The notes: a model not told the origin generated them from the sequence alone. A stretch of DNA of 64,000 bases from Sporosarcina sp. ACRSM (GCF_022346545.1 NZ_JAKRNU010000002.1:124001-188000), one strand, 5' to 3'. Shown: positions 18,806 to 27,713, counted from the stretch's first letter. Translations and numbers: made by a program.

Positions 18806-19810
18806 TTAATTATTTCCGACAGCCTTTAACTGCTCCAATTGAATCAATCCGTCGATGTCATTGCTCGTTACATAACCGGCCTCTTGACTAATATCGGCCA
18901 TTTCCTGAATCACTTGGGCATTGACGTCCGTCGTTACTTCCAGTCTCGCAAATGCAGCTTGAAGTTCATCCTTATTGATCTCTTTACCGGTCAAATCTTT
19001 AATATGTTGGATAACCAAATCTTGACTTTCTTCCGGGTTTTCTTTGATGAAATTCACAGCTTGGACGTGAGCCGTCAAGTAAGCTTTCACTAAATCATCA
19101 TTTTCTAAAAATTGTTTGCTTGCCGCTACAACCGTATTGGTCGATTCTTTCCCCCAAGCAAATGCATCCCAGTCCAACAGTAACTCTCCATCTGCCTGCG
19201 TTTCTAAAATATAACCCCAAGGCTCTTGAGTCGCCGCTGCGTCTACCGACTTCTGGATAAAAAGAGTTGCAGTGTCAGCAGGTGCCGCTGCAAACAGTTC
19301 AACTGTTCCACCATTCGTCGTCGGCTTTAATCCTATATCATTGAGTGCTTTCCGTAACATCACGTCCTGTGTGCTGCCAATGACAGGAATTGCTACTTTT
19401 TTTCCGTCCAATTCTGCTAGATCACTAATTTGACTATGTCTACTCGAAACGAGCACAGCCCCTCCGTTTACCGCTCCGGAAATGATATGATAACTCGGAT
19501 CTTGGACATAACGATTCAACAAAGGACCTGGGCCGACAGTTCCTACATCAACGGCCTTTGTCGCCATCGCTTCCATGAACAACCCGCCATTACTGACCGT
19601 TTTTGTATTGATTTTAATATCTTCACCAAATGCTTCCTTGAAATAATCTTTTTCCAACGCAACGATCGTTGCAATATGTGTCAAATTCGGAAAGTATCCG
19701 ATATTCACTTCTTTGCTGCTGTTCCCATTTGCATCGCCTTGCCCGCATGCGGCGACGATACTTAATACAAAAACAGAAATGAGTAACACTAGAAAGGACT
19801 GCCTTTTCAT
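18806..19810 (-). CDS. ssuA: ABC transporter substrate-binding lipoprotein (SsuA/TauA type)
   Basis: 334 residues from the ATG at 19810 (AAAGGGGAG upstream). A lipoprotein signal: basic MKRQ, a hydrophobic stretch, and lipobox SIVAACGQG with the modified Cys. The mature part is an NMT1/SsuA-type periplasmic-binding fold (EVNIGYFPNLTHIATIVALEKDYF, then KKVAIPVIGSTQDVMLRKAL). This family binds sulfonates, taurine, nitrate or thiamine precursors. Location next to cysK and the sulfate-assimilation operon supports a sulfonate/taurine substrate, but that is inference and the symbol is tentative. Last gene of a three-gene operon. Confidence 0.7.
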   Translation of the reverse strand: MKRQSFLVLLISVFVLSIVAACGQGDANGNSSKEVNIGYFPNLTHIATIVALEKDYFKEAFGEDIKINTKTVSNGGLFMEAMATKAVDVGTVGPGPLLNRYVQDPSYHIISGAVNGGAVLVSSRHSQISDLAELDGKKVAIPVIGSTQDVMLRKALNDIGLKPTTNGGTVELFAAAPADTATLFIQKSVDAAATQEPWGYILETQADGELLLDWDAFAWGKESTNTVVAASKQFLENDDLVKAYLTAHVQAVNFIKENPEESQDLVIQHIKDLTGKEINKDELQAAFARLEVTTDVNAQVIQEMADISQEAGYVTSNDIDGLIQLEQLKAVGNN

Positions 19811-19839
19811 TTCATTCTCCCCTTTAAGCTGATGTGTTT

Positions 19840-20592
19840 TTATTGAATGCCCCACTTCTTCTGTACATTTCGCTCCAAACGCAAGAATACGAGGTTATCC
19901 ATAATCGTACCGATGACACCGATGATGATCATGACTGAAATAACTAAATCCATCTGTCCGAGCGATCTGCCCGTTTCCAACAGATGACCGAGACCACCGC
20001 CGGATCCTAATAGCTCACCGGCCATCAAGGCGCGCCATGAAAACGCCCATGCAATTCGCAGCCCTGAAATGATTTGTGGAACGGATGCTGGTAAAATGAC
20101 TGTCCTCAAAAAGTGGAAACCGCCCGATCCTAATGTTTTGGCCACTCTTTGATAAAGCTGTGGCACATTCTTGAATCCGCTAGTCGCATTGATCGTCATG
20201 GTCCATGTTGCCCCGATTGCGACAATAAACAAAATGGAAAAATCATTCAGGCCAAACCAAATGATGGCGAGCGGAAACCAAACAATACTTGGAATCGACT
20301 GTAAGGCCGTAATTAGAAAACCAAGTGTATCCTCTACCCACTTGGATCGCCATATCCAATAACCCAACAGAAGTCCAAGTAGAACTGCAACCGAGAATCC
20401 GATCAGCAATCGGCTCATACTTTTAAAAATAGCAATCCCGATTTGTCCGTCTACCAGCCCATAAAAAAGTGTTTGCAGCACTTGACTGAGGGTTGGGAAC
20501 ATGAAATCAGGTAATGTAGATAGTCTAGATGTGACTTCCCATATCACCGCTAGCATCACGATGAAGAGAGTCCGCCTTAAAAACGTAGTCAT
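19840..20592 (-). CDS. ssuC: ABC transporter permease (SsuC/TauC type)
   Basis: 250 residues, about six membrane helices, BPD-transporter inner-membrane domain. The EAA-type loop is visible in FKNVPQLYQRVAKTLGSGGFHFLRTVILPASVPQIISGLR. Its 5' end overlaps the 3' end of the ATPase gene by 68 bp if the first ATG (20592) is used; the internal ATG at 20556 would shorten the overlap, and the ribosome site does not decide the matter. Partner of the adjacent ATPase and binding protein; probably imports an organosulfur compound. Confidence 0.72.
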   Translation of the reverse strand: MTTFLRRTLFIVMLAVIWEVTSRLSTLPDFMFPTLSQVLQTLFYGLVDGQIGIAIFKSMSRLLIGFSVAVLLGLLLGYWIWRSKWVEDTLGFLITALQSIPSIVWFPLAIIWFGLNDFSILFIVAIGATWTMTINATSGFKNVPQLYQRVAKTLGSGGFHFLRTVILPASVPQIISGLRIAWAFSWRALMAGELLGSGGGLGHLLETGRSLGQMDLVISVMIIIGVIGTIMDNLVFLRLERNVQKKWGIQ

Positions 20593-21367
20593 CCCCCATT
20601 TCCTCCTTCAACACTTTCTCTATTTCGCCTTGCAGTGATGCCAGTATCTGTTTTTCCAAATGGAATGTACTATCATTCGGCATCACTCCATCTTTCATTG
20701 TCTTTACTGCGTATGTCTCTTTGATTTTTCCTGGTCTCGTTTCAAAAACGACAATTTTCTCAGATAATAAGACCGCTTCCCGAATATTATGTGTAACGAA
20801 AAAAATCGTCACTTTCGTTTTTTTCCAAATCTCTAGCAGTTCATTATGCAATACCATTCTCGTTTGTTCATCTAAGGCAGCGAATGGTTCATCCATCAAA
20901 AGGATAGCAGGTTCCATCACAAGTGCGCGGGCGATGGAAACTCGCTGTTTCATCCCGCCGGAAAGCTGATGAGGAAATGACTCTGTATAATTGCTGAGAT
21001 GGACCATTTTCAGCATTTCCTTCGCTTTGCTTTCTGCTTCCGCTTTGGAGATGCCCTTCAATAGCAATCCGTAGGTTACATTATCGAGGACACTGAGCCA
21101 AGGGAATAATCCATCCTCCTGAAAAACAACGACGCGATCCGGTCCGGCTCCCGTCACTTTCTTGCCCGCAATCCGAATTTCTCCCTGATCCGCTTTTTCC
21201 AATCCTGCAATCAGATATAATAATGTAGATTTTCCACATCCCGAAGGACCGACGATGGATACGAACTGTCCTTTTTCCACGTCTAGCTGAATCTTATCCA
21301 GAACTTTCACTTGACCTTTTTCCTTATGGTCGAAGCTTTTTTCAACCCCATCAATCGTTAAATACAT
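20525..21367 (-). CDS. ssuB: ABC transporter ATPase (SsuB/TauB type)
   Basis: 280 residues from the ATG at 21367. Walker A GPSGCGKSTLL, Q-loop VVFQEDGLFPWLSVLDNV (the 'FQEDGLFPW' Q-loop is typical of the nitrate/sulfonate/taurine group), signature LSGGMKQRVSIARAL, Walker B ILLMDEPFAALDE and the H-loop THNIREAV are all present. First gene of the operon. An in-frame extension to 21451 lacks a ribosome site. The ~150 bp upstream are AT-rich with no confident regulatory motif. Confidence 0.75.
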   Translation of the reverse strand: MYLTIDGVEKSFDHKEKGQVKVLDKIQLDVEKGQFVSIVGPSGCGKSTLLYLIAGLEKADQGEIRIAGKKVTGAGPDRVVVFQEDGLFPWLSVLDNVTYGLLLKGISKAEAESKAKEMLKMVHLSNYTESFPHQLSGGMKQRVSIARALVMEPAILLMDEPFAALDEQTRMVLHNELLEIWKKTKVTIFFVTHNIREAVLLSEKIVVFETRPGKIKETYAVKTMKDGVMPNDSTFHLEKQILASLQGEIEKVLKEEMGDDYVFKADSLHRDASGDMGSHI

Positions 21368-21533
21368 CCCATCTTCCCTACTTTCAAATATCCTACTAAT
21401 TAGATATGTTTTATAATATCTATACTCTACTATATAGATATGATTTGTCAACTATTATTGTCGAACTTTTCGATATTTTTTTTGATATGTTGACGAACTG
21501 GTCGACAATTCTCCCAAATAATGCGAACAAGCC

Positions 21534-21576
21534 AAAAGAACCTTATGCCGACTATAATGGCATAAGGTTCTTTTTT
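21534..21576. terminator. Bidirectional terminator after cysK
   Basis: AAAAGAACCTTATGCC pairs exactly with GGCATAAGGTTCTTTT across a 9-nt loop; it touches the cysK stop codon. Confidence 0.85.
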
Positions 21577-22504
21577 ATGATTCAAACAAATCACTCGATA
21601 AATAACGCTCGCCGGAATCAGGTGCGATACAAACGACCGTATCATCCGGTGTCAATCGCTTTGCCACTTCCATCGCTGCATAGACGGACGCTCCGCCTGA
21701 AGGACCGATCAAAATCCCTTCTTTTGCCGCCAATCCCCGTACGGTCTCATACGCCTCATCATCTTCAATCTGAAAGATTTCATCATAGACCTCCGTATTG
21801 AGCACTGGAGGGATAAAACCTGGGCTTGTACCGACCAGCTTATGCTTTCCTGGTTGACCTCCCGATAAAACAGGTGATCCGGCTGGTTCAACGACATGGA
21901 CAGTAATATTCCGATCATGGACCTTTAATGCTTCGCCCGTACCTGTCACTGTCCCGCCGGTCCCCGATGTGCACACAAAAGCAGTCAGTTTACGGTCGAT
22001 CGATTCCATCGCCTCAATAATTTCGACTGCAGTCGTCGTGCGATGGATGTCCGGATTTGCGGCATTTTCAAATTGCATTGGTATAAAACTATTTTCGATC
22101 GTCGCTGCGATTTCATCCGCTTTTGCAATGGCACCCGGCATTCTTTCTGCACTCGGCGTTAAAACGACTTCCGCTCCATAGGCTTTCATCAAATTGATCC
22201 GTTCAACTGTGGAATTGTCCGGCATAACAAAAATGGCACGATAACCTCTTGCGGCAGCATTCATCGCAAGCCCGATTCCGGTATTGCCTGAAGTCGGTTC
22301 GATAATCGTTGCCCCCGGTTTCAACACTTCACTTTTCTCGGCTTCAATAATCATATTATACGCAGCACGGTCTTTCACACTACGACTCGGATTAAAAAAT
22401 TCCAATTTTACATAGACAGCTGCCCCCTTCGCGTCCGGAAGTCTATTTAGTTTAACAAGTGGTGTCTGACCTATTAGTTCAGCAATATTATTGACAATCC
22501 GCAT
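21575..22504 (-). CDS. cysK: Cysteine synthase (O-acetylserine sulfhydrylase)
   Basis: 309 residues from the ATG at 22504 (AAAGGG nine bases upstream). PLP enzyme joining sulfide to O-acetylserine to make cysteine, the end step of the sulfur pathway encoded upstream. PLP Lys is K44 in PSRSVKDRAAYN; EPTSGNTGIGLAM binds the substrate carboxylate and GTGGTVTGTGE the phosphate. SGGAS near the C-terminus contains the Ser that contacts the PLP ring nitrogen. It lies between the siroheme gene and the organosulfur ABC transporter but has its own terminator. Confidence 0.9.
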   Translation of the reverse strand: MRIVNNIAELIGQTPLVKLNRLPDAKGAAVYVKLEFFNPSRSVKDRAAYNMIIEAEKSEVLKPGATIIEPTSGNTGIGLAMNAAARGYRAIFVMPDNSTVERINLMKAYGAEVVLTPSAERMPGAIAKADEIAATIENSFIPMQFENAANPDIHRTTTAVEIIEAMESIDRKLTAFVCTSGTGGTVTGTGEALKVHDRNITVHVVEPAGSPVLSGGQPGKHKLVGTSPGFIPPVLNTEVYDEIFQIEDDEAYETVRGLAAKEGILIGPSGGASVYAAMEVAKRLTPDDTVVCIAPDSGERYLSSDLFES

Positions 22505-22610
22505 CTCTCTCATCCCTTTATCTTTATAGTGTTTATGAAAATATTTCCCGCTTCTCTTATTATACCCATTAAAGCACATTATTCCTACCTATATAGTACA
22601 TTTACTCAAT

Positions 22611-22656
22611 CGAAAAAGCAGATCAATTCACAGAAGTGAATGAACTGCTTTTTTTG
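22611..22656 (-). terminator. Terminator after sirC (end of sulfur operon)
   Basis: Two-part hairpin AAAAAGCAG / CTGCTTTTTTT enclosing ATTCAC/GTGAAT, with T runs in either direction. Confidence 0.75.
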
Positions 22657-22674
22657 AAAGGGTAGTACCTATTT

Positions 22675-23310
22675 TTATACGTGTATTGCGTTTTCATACA
22701 GTAGGCGATCAATTTTCTCGATAAAGTCTTGCTGTTTTTCTTTTGATTGTCTGAACGTATCTTCTGTAGATTCTTTAATATAGTGCATTTTTGTTGTATG
22801 CTCAAGTGTTGAATGCCGAATTTTCTCCCTTACTTCAGCCAGAAATTGTAGATAATCCTTATACGAATCATCGTAAATCAATGATAGTTCATCACGGATA
22901 GTTTTGGCTAGTGTAGGGCTAGCTCCGGCTGTCGCGACGCTGATCGTCAAGTCCCCTCGTGTCAACTTTGCCGGAACATGGAAATTACTCGCTTCCGGAT
23001 TATCGACAATATTGAGCAGTTGATGATTTTGTGCAGATAGCGCAACCAGTTCATTCACCACATGGCTATTCGTCGCTGCAATGACAAGCCATGCAGATGC
23101 GATATCAGTCGGTTCAAATTCTTTCTTTTTCCACTCAATCCGTGCTTCGAGGTATAATTGCTCGACCTTTTCATGCAATTCCGGACTAACTACAGTGACA
23201 AGTGCCCCCGCCTGCAATAGACCGATCATTTTCCGGTAAGCAATAGTCCCCCCACCTACAACTACCGCTTCCTTCCCTTTAATAGATAACATGATTGGGT
23301 ATGCTTCCAT
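22675..23310 (-). CDS. sirC: Precorrin-2 dehydrogenase / sirohydrochlorin ferrochelatase-like (SirC/YlnF)
   Basis: 211 residues from the ATG at 23310, GGGGAGGTGA upstream; a GTG at 23322 would overlap that site. N-terminal Rossmann fold with MLSIKGKEAVVVGGGTIAYRK (NAD-binding GGG) and the NTS-like AATNSHVVNELV motif; helical C-terminal half. Oxidises precorrin-2 to sirohydrochlorin for siroheme, the cofactor of CysI. Since SirB is encoded in the same cluster, SirC need not be a chelatase. Last gene of the assimilation operon, separated from cysI by a terminator hairpin and repeat copy A. Confidence 0.82.
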   Translation of the reverse strand: MEAYPIMLSIKGKEAVVVGGGTIAYRKMIGLLQAGALVTVVSPELHEKVEQLYLEARIEWKKKEFEPTDIASAWLVIAATNSHVVNELVALSAQNHQLLNIVDNPEASNFHVPAKLTRGDLTISVATAGASPTLAKTIRDELSLIYDDSYKDYLQFLAEVREKIRHSTLEHTTKMHYIKESTEDTFRQSKEKQQDFIEKIDRLLYENAIHV

Positions 23311-23330
23311 TGCACACTTCACCTCCCCAT

Positions 23331-23521
23331 CAATTACGCCTCGGCGTAATTGCGTCCAGATTTTGAATTGCGCTTGCGCAATTGACTCCTTTCAAAATCT
23401 GTGACATCCGCCGGAGGCTTAACTTGAATCAGCAGGGAGTTTGGACTCCCTTGGAATTGAAATGCCTTCTGGCATTCATCCTGTCACTTATGGAAGTGGG
23501 GACTTCTGCTGAATCAAGTTA
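23331..23521 (+). repeat. Structured intergenic repeat, copy A (core form)
   Basis: 191 bp of nested palindromes. Stem 1: CAATTACGCC-TC-GGCGTAATTG (23331-23352). Stem 2: CAGATTTTGAA/TTCAAAATCTG (23357-23401) enclosing TTGCGC-TT-GCGCAA. Then the conserved linker GTGACATCCGCCGGAGGCTT. Stem 3: AACTTGAATCAGCAG pairs, one mismatch, with CTGCTGAATCAAGTT (23421-23520) and encloses three small hairpins: GGGAGT/ACTCCC, AATGCC-TTCT-GGCATT and CACTT/AAGTG. Copies B, C and E share this plan. It sits between cysI and sirC and is in the antisense orientation to the operon. No convincing ORF. Confidence 0.85.
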
Positions 23522-23529
23522 GTCCGTCT

Positions 23530-23560
23530 AAAAAAGACCGTAGATGCTACGGTCTTTTTC
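23530..23560 (-). terminator. Terminator after cysI
   Basis: AAAAAAGACCGTAG-ATG-CTACGGTCTTTTT; perfect stem directly after the cysI stop, between cysI and repeat copy A. Readthrough would be needed for sirC expression unless it has its own promoter. Confidence 0.8.
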
Positions 23561-23562
23561 AA

Positions 23563-25287
23563 TCAATCATGGAAATCCAGGCCGGATTGGACCGCTTTCA
23601 CATGTCCTGCACGAATGACGAAATCGCCAAAATGCTCGCCTTCTTGCCTTTCTTTTGCATATTGGAAAAAGAGCGCACGTAGCAAATCAAGAATTTCCTG
23701 CTCCCCAACATTTTCCCGGTATAATTTATTCAAACGATCGCCTACAAAACCGGCCCCTAAGTACATATTGTACTTACCAGGCGACTTTCCGATAAAAGCA
23801 ATCTCCCCTAATGCAGGTCGTGAACAACCATTCGGACAACCAGACATCCGGATGACAATCTCTTCATCACGTAATCCCGCTTCATCCAAAATCACTTCGA
23901 TTTTATCCAAGAGCACCGGTAAATAACGTTCGGCTTCCGCCATCGCCAATCCACAGGTCGGTAAAGCGACACATGCGAGCGAACTTCGACGCAATGCTGA
24001 ATGCTGCTCTCCGGCTGTCAAACCATATTGCTCCATCATTTCGACGATTTGTTTCTTTTTTGCACTTGTCACATTGCTTATGACCAAATTCTGGTTCGGG
24101 CTCAGTCGGAAATCTCCCGTATGAACCTTCGCAATCTCCCGTAAACCTGTCATTAACGGATAATCATCCGAATCCTTGACACGACCGTTTTGGATAAAGA
24201 GTGTGAAATGCCAATTCCCGTTGCTCCCTTTCACCCAACCATAGCGATCTCCGTTATGATCGAAATGATAGGCCCGCGCTTCTGCAAGTACCCAGCCTAA
24301 TCGTTCATTGAGCTCTTCGCTAATCCAATCAAGTCCTCGCGCATCGATCGTATACTTAAAACGTGCATTCTTCCGCTCAGAGCGGTTCCCGTAATCACGC
24401 TGTATCGTGATTACTTTTTCTGCAACTTCCAGCAACTGTTCAGGTGTACAAAAACCGATGACCCGCGCTAACTGAGGATACGTTTCTTTATCTCCATGTG
24501 TCATGCCCATGCCTCCACCGACCGCTACATTGAATCCGACAAGTTGATCATCTTCCAAAATGGCGATGAAGCCTAAATCTTGCGAGAACACATCGATGTC
24601 ATTATTCGGAGGAACAGCAATCCCGATCTTAAATTTACGCGGCAAATACAATGCGCCATACATTGGCTCCACTTCTACATCCGCTTGTTGACTGTCCACG
24701 ACTTTTTCCCCGTCCAACCAAATCTCATGATAAGCGGATGTCCGCGGAGACAAATATTCACTCAACTGTCGGGACCATTCATACACTTCCGCGTGGACTT
24801 CCGATTGATAAGGATTCGGATTACACATGACGTTACGGTTGACATCCCCACAAGCGGCCAATGTATCCATTAACGCTGCGTTGATTTCCTGTATGTTTTT
24901 CTTCATATTCCACTTTAATATCCCGTGCATTTGAAAAGCTTGCCGAGTTGTCAACTTCAATGTTCCGTTGCCATATTTATTCGCCACACTGTCCATCACT
25001 AGCCATTGTTCCGGCGTTGCAACACCGCCCGGGGCACGAACACGAACCATAAATTGATAGGCCGGTTCTAACTTTTGCCGTTGCCGCTCGTTACGCAAAT
25101 CTCGATCATCCTGCAAATAACTGCCATGGAATTTCATCAATCGGTTATCATCATCAGGGATCCCAGAGCTGATCGGGTTCACAAGCGTTTCTGCAAGTGT
25201 CCCCCTCAAATAATTACTTTCCCGTTTAATCCGCTCGACATCACTCGGTTCTCCCGTTTGCGGCGGTAAAACTATTTTTTGTGTCAT
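23563..25287 (-). CDS. cysI: Assimilatory sulfite reductase, hemoprotein beta subunit
   Basis: 574 residues. Reduces sulfite to sulfide with six electrons from CysJ. Two ferredoxin-nitrite/sulfite reductase repeats. The coupled siroheme/[4Fe-4S] site is given by the four Cys of [16 protein letters not shown] and [12 protein letters not shown]. Basic sulfite-binding segments ([16 protein letters not shown]) are present. The ATG has GAAAGGGG upstream and follows cysJ by 26 nt, so the two are translated from one mRNA. Ends at a strong terminator. Confidence 0.92.
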   Translation of the reverse strand: MTQKIVLPPQTGEPSDVERIKRESNYLRGTLAETLVNPISSGIPDDDNRLMKFHGSYLQDDRDLRNERQRQKLEPAYQFMVRVRAPGGVATPEQWLVMDSVANKYGNGTLKLTTRQAFQMHGILKWNMKKNIQEINAALMDTLAACGDVNRNVMCNPNPYQSEVHAEVYEWSRQLSEYLSPRTSAYHEIWLDGEKVVDSQQADVEVEPMYGALYLPRKFKIGIAVPPNNDIDVFSQDLGFIAILEDDQLVGFNVAVGGGMGMTHGDKETYPQLARVIGFCTPEQLLEVAEKVITIQRDYGNRSERKNARFKYTIDARGLDWISEELNERLGWVLAEARAYHFDHNGDRYGWVKGSNGNWHFTLFIQNGRVKDSDDYPLMTGLREIAKVHTGDFRLSPNQNLVISNVTSAKKKQIVEMMEQYGLTAGEQHSALRRSSLACVALPTCGLAMAEAERYLPVLLDKIEVILDEAGLRDEEIVIRMSGCPNGCSRPALGEIAFIGKSPGKYNMYLGAGFVGDRLNKLYRENVGEQEILDLLRALFFQYAKERQEGEHFGDFVIRAGHVKAVQSGLDFHD

Positions 25288-25313
25288 CTTCTTTTACCCC
25301 TTTCGCACTTGCT

Positions 25314-27149
25314 TCAATAGACATCGCGCTGATAACGTTTCTGCTTTTGCATGTCTGCCAAATAATCGGCGGCCTCTTTCGCATTCAGGGCGCCTTCTTC
25401 TTGAAGAATCGTTTCCAAAGTGGTATGGACATCGGCAGCCATATTCTTTTCATCCCCGCAAATATAAACGACAGCGCCTTCTTCTAACCATCGGTAAATC
25501 TCCTCACTCTGCTCCAGCATGCGGTGTTGAACGTACACCTTCTCATCCGTATCCCGTGAAAAAGCGACATCCATTTTCGTTAAGACGCCATCCTTCAGCC
25601 ATCTTTGCCACTCGATCTGATAAAGGAAGTCCGTCACATAATGTTGATCGCCAAAGAATAACCACGATTTCCCTTCCGCACCGATTTCCTCCCGCTCTTC
25701 CATGAACGATCGGAACGGAGCAATCCCTGTACCTGGTCCAATCATTATAATAGGTGTATCGGGATTATCAGGTAATTTAAAGTTGTCATTCCGTTGAATA
25801 TAAACCGGTACGGTCGAACCAGGCTCCAATCTTTCTGCACATTGAACCGAGCAAACACCTTTCCGCTCACGGCCATATGTTTCGTATCGAACTGCCCCAA
25901 TTGTCAAATGGACTTCATCCGGATTGGCTTTCGAACTGCTCGCAATTGAATATAAGCGAGCAGGGATTTTTCTTAGAAGTGCTACAAACTCGTTTACAGG
26001 AATGTTAAATGGTCCGAAATCCTGTACAAGGTCTAACAAATCCCGACCGTCAATATACTCTTTCAATGCTTGATCATTCTCGGATGCCACTAATTCAACC
26101 AACTTTGGATGGTTGATCAGATTCGCAAATTTTTGCAATAGCGGTTTTGTAAGTACAGTAATTTCAAAATGGGAGATGAGGGCTTCTCTGAGCGCTCGGC
26201 GTTCTCCTTGCTTATTGACATGTACGGTTTCTTCTGGATTCCATTTTGCAGCTGCAATCAATTCATCTACCAATTTTTCATCATTCGTTGGATAAATGCC
26301 CAAGCTATCGCCCGGTTCGTACTCCAAATTCGACCCTTCCAATGATAATTCCAAATGTCGTGTTTCTTTGTTTGAACCGCGACCATTCAAGTCGATGTTT
26401 TCTAGCACTTCTGCTTGAAACGGTTTTGATCTGGAATAGCTCGATTGTTGGGTTGCGCCTGGGCCGACTGCAACTTGTGATGACGGTGCTACAGCGGACC
26501 CCAACCGCTCTTTGAGATTTTCTAATACTTGGTTGGACCATTCTTCGTAAGGTTCGTCATAATCCAAATCACAATCGACTCGTGGTGTGAGCCTTTTTGC
26601 ACCCAGTTCTTGCAAACGTTCATCAAATTGTTTACCTGTATGGCAGAAAAACTCGTATGAACTATCACCTAGTGCTAAAACCGAATACTGTAAATGATCC
26701 AGTTTCGGGGCACGCTTCCCAAACAGAAACTCATAGAATGGCAAAGCATTATCCGGTGGATCGCCTTCCCCATGCGTACTGACCACTAATAATAAATTCT
26801 CTATTTTCTTCAGGGAATTTAACTTAAATTCGTGCATGGAGAACAGTGAGACATGAAAATCTTCCGCCAACAGGTTTTTGGATAAGCTCTCTGCCAATGC
26901 TTGCCCGTTACCCGTTTGTGAACCATAAAGAATCGTCACTTCTTTCCTGGCCACTTCGGTTTGCATAACGGAAGCATGTATCTCGCCAACAGCGACATCA
27001 CTCGCCGCAATTTGCGCGTTCATTGGCTGATAGGCACTCAAATAACCACCAAGCCAAATTTTTTGCGGCTCTGTCAATTTTGGTAATAGTAAATTTAAAA
27101 GCTGCACTTGCTCTTCATTAAAAGGACTATTTATCACTTGAAGCGTCAA
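25314..27149 (-). CDS. cysJ: Assimilatory sulfite reductase, flavoprotein alpha subunit
   Basis: About 611 residues. Flavodoxin domain at ~70-215 (TILYGSQTGNGQALAESL, STHGEGDPPDNA), FAD-binding ferredoxin-reductase domain (RLYSIASS, GVCSVQCAERL) and NADPH-binding C-terminus (MIGPGTGIAPFRSFMEER, final DVY). Passes electrons NADPH-FAD-FMN to CysI. Start: a TTG at 27149 has GAGGTGG five to six bases upstream; the GTG at 27158 overlaps that site. Preceded by the small yezD-like gene and followed by cysI. Confidence 0.9.
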   Translation of the reverse strand: MTLQVINSPFNEEQVQLLNLLLPKLTEPQKIWLGGYLSAYQPMNAQIAASDVAVGEIHASVMQTEVARKEVTILYGSQTGNGQALAESLSKNLLAEDFHVSLFSMHEFKLNSLKKIENLLLVVSTHGEGDPPDNALPFYEFLFGKRAPKLDHLQYSVLALGDSSYEFFCHTGKQFDERLQELGAKRLTPRVDCDLDYDEPYEEWSNQVLENLKERLGSAVAPSSQVAVGPGATQQSSYSRSKPFQAEVLENIDLNGRGSNKETRHLELSLEGSNLEYEPGDSLGIYPTNDEKLVDELIAAAKWNPEETVHVNKQGERRALREALISHFEITVLTKPLLQKFANLINHPKLVELVASENDQALKEYIDGRDLLDLVQDFGPFNIPVNEFVALLRKIPARLYSIASSSKANPDEVHLTIGAVRYETYGRERKGVCSVQCAERLEPGSTVPVYIQRNDNFKLPDNPDTPIIMIGPGTGIAPFRSFMEEREEIGAEGKSWLFFGDQHYVTDFLYQIEWQRWLKDGVLTKMDVAFSRDTDEKVYVQHRMLEQSEEIYRWLEEGAVVYICGDEKNMAADVHTTLETILQEEGALNAKEAADYLADMQKQKRYQRDVY

Positions 27150-27205
27150 CACTTCCACCTCACAAAATCATATTTATAAAATCTGAATACAATTGTCCAG
27201 AATGT

Positions 27206-27352
27206 TTATTTCAATCTAATTTTCTCATTTCTCTCAATTTGAATTACAACATTGTCCTGGACAACGAGCGTGATGGAGCCGTAATTCATCGTGCTCAACA
27301 TTTTCTTCAAATTTTCAATGGTAAACTCAAGATTTTCTTCACGTTTCCCCAT
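27206..27352 (-). CDS. YezD-like small protein (DUF2292)
   Basis: 48 residues from the ATG at 27352 (AAAGGACG upstream). Sequence pattern LKKMLSTMNYGSITLVVQDNVVIQIERNEKIRL matches the DUF2292/YezD family, a ~55-residue protein often found beside sulfur-assimilation genes; function unknown. It lies directly upstream of cysJ in the same direction. A longer in-frame reading to 27403 would run into the edge of repeat copy B and has no ribosome site. Confidence 0.7.
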   Translation of the reverse strand: MGKREENLEFTIENLKKMLSTMNYGSITLVVQDNVVIQIERNEKIRLK

Positions 27353-27396
27353 AGTCAATGAACGTCCTTTCAAATTGTATTTCCCATTAAGAGAAT

Positions 27397-27713
27397 CAAT
27401 CACGCCTCGGCGTGATTGCGTCCAGATTTTGAATTGCGAAGCGAACAGCGTAGGGTTCGATTTGCCGTATTTCTGCGTTCTTTGCAGAATTTAAGGCACT
27501 TAGCTAAACGCAATTAACTCCTTTCAAAATCTGTGACATCCGCCGGAGGCTTGGGCCAACAGGATGTTGGTCACTCAGGCATTGCCGCAGGACGCGGCGA
27601 CCTTAGCCTGAGTTCCTCTAATCAGCAGGGAATTGGACTCCCTCTGATTGAAATGCCTTCTGGCATTCATCCCGCCACTTTTGGAAGTGGGGGACTTCCG
27701 CTGAATCAAGTTA
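27397..27713 (+). repeat. Structured intergenic repeat, copy B (core plus modules X and Y)
   Basis: 317 bp, same plan as copy A. Stem 1 is CAATCACGCC-TC-GGCGTGATTG, a paired change relative to copy A. The loop of the inner TTGCG/CGCAA hairpin is replaced by a 61-nt module X (27442-27502; hairpins CGAAC/GTTCG and TGCC-N2-ATTTCTGC / GCAGAAT-N3-GGCA). A 64-nt module Y (27553-27616; hairpins CCAACA-GGA-TGTTGG and ACTCAGGC/GCCTGAGT around GCCGC-AGGAC-GCGGC) follows the GCCGGAGGCTT linker. The remainder matches copy A including AATGCC-TTCT-GGCATT and CCACTT/AAGTGG. The right edge contains the stop codon of sirB. Confidence 0.85.

Noticed and set aside
23331..23521. CRISPR array or insertion sequence as explanation of the repeats
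   Set aside because: Copies are single, unequal in length and 4-30 kb apart, with no spacer periodicity; no transposase gene is present in or next to any copy.
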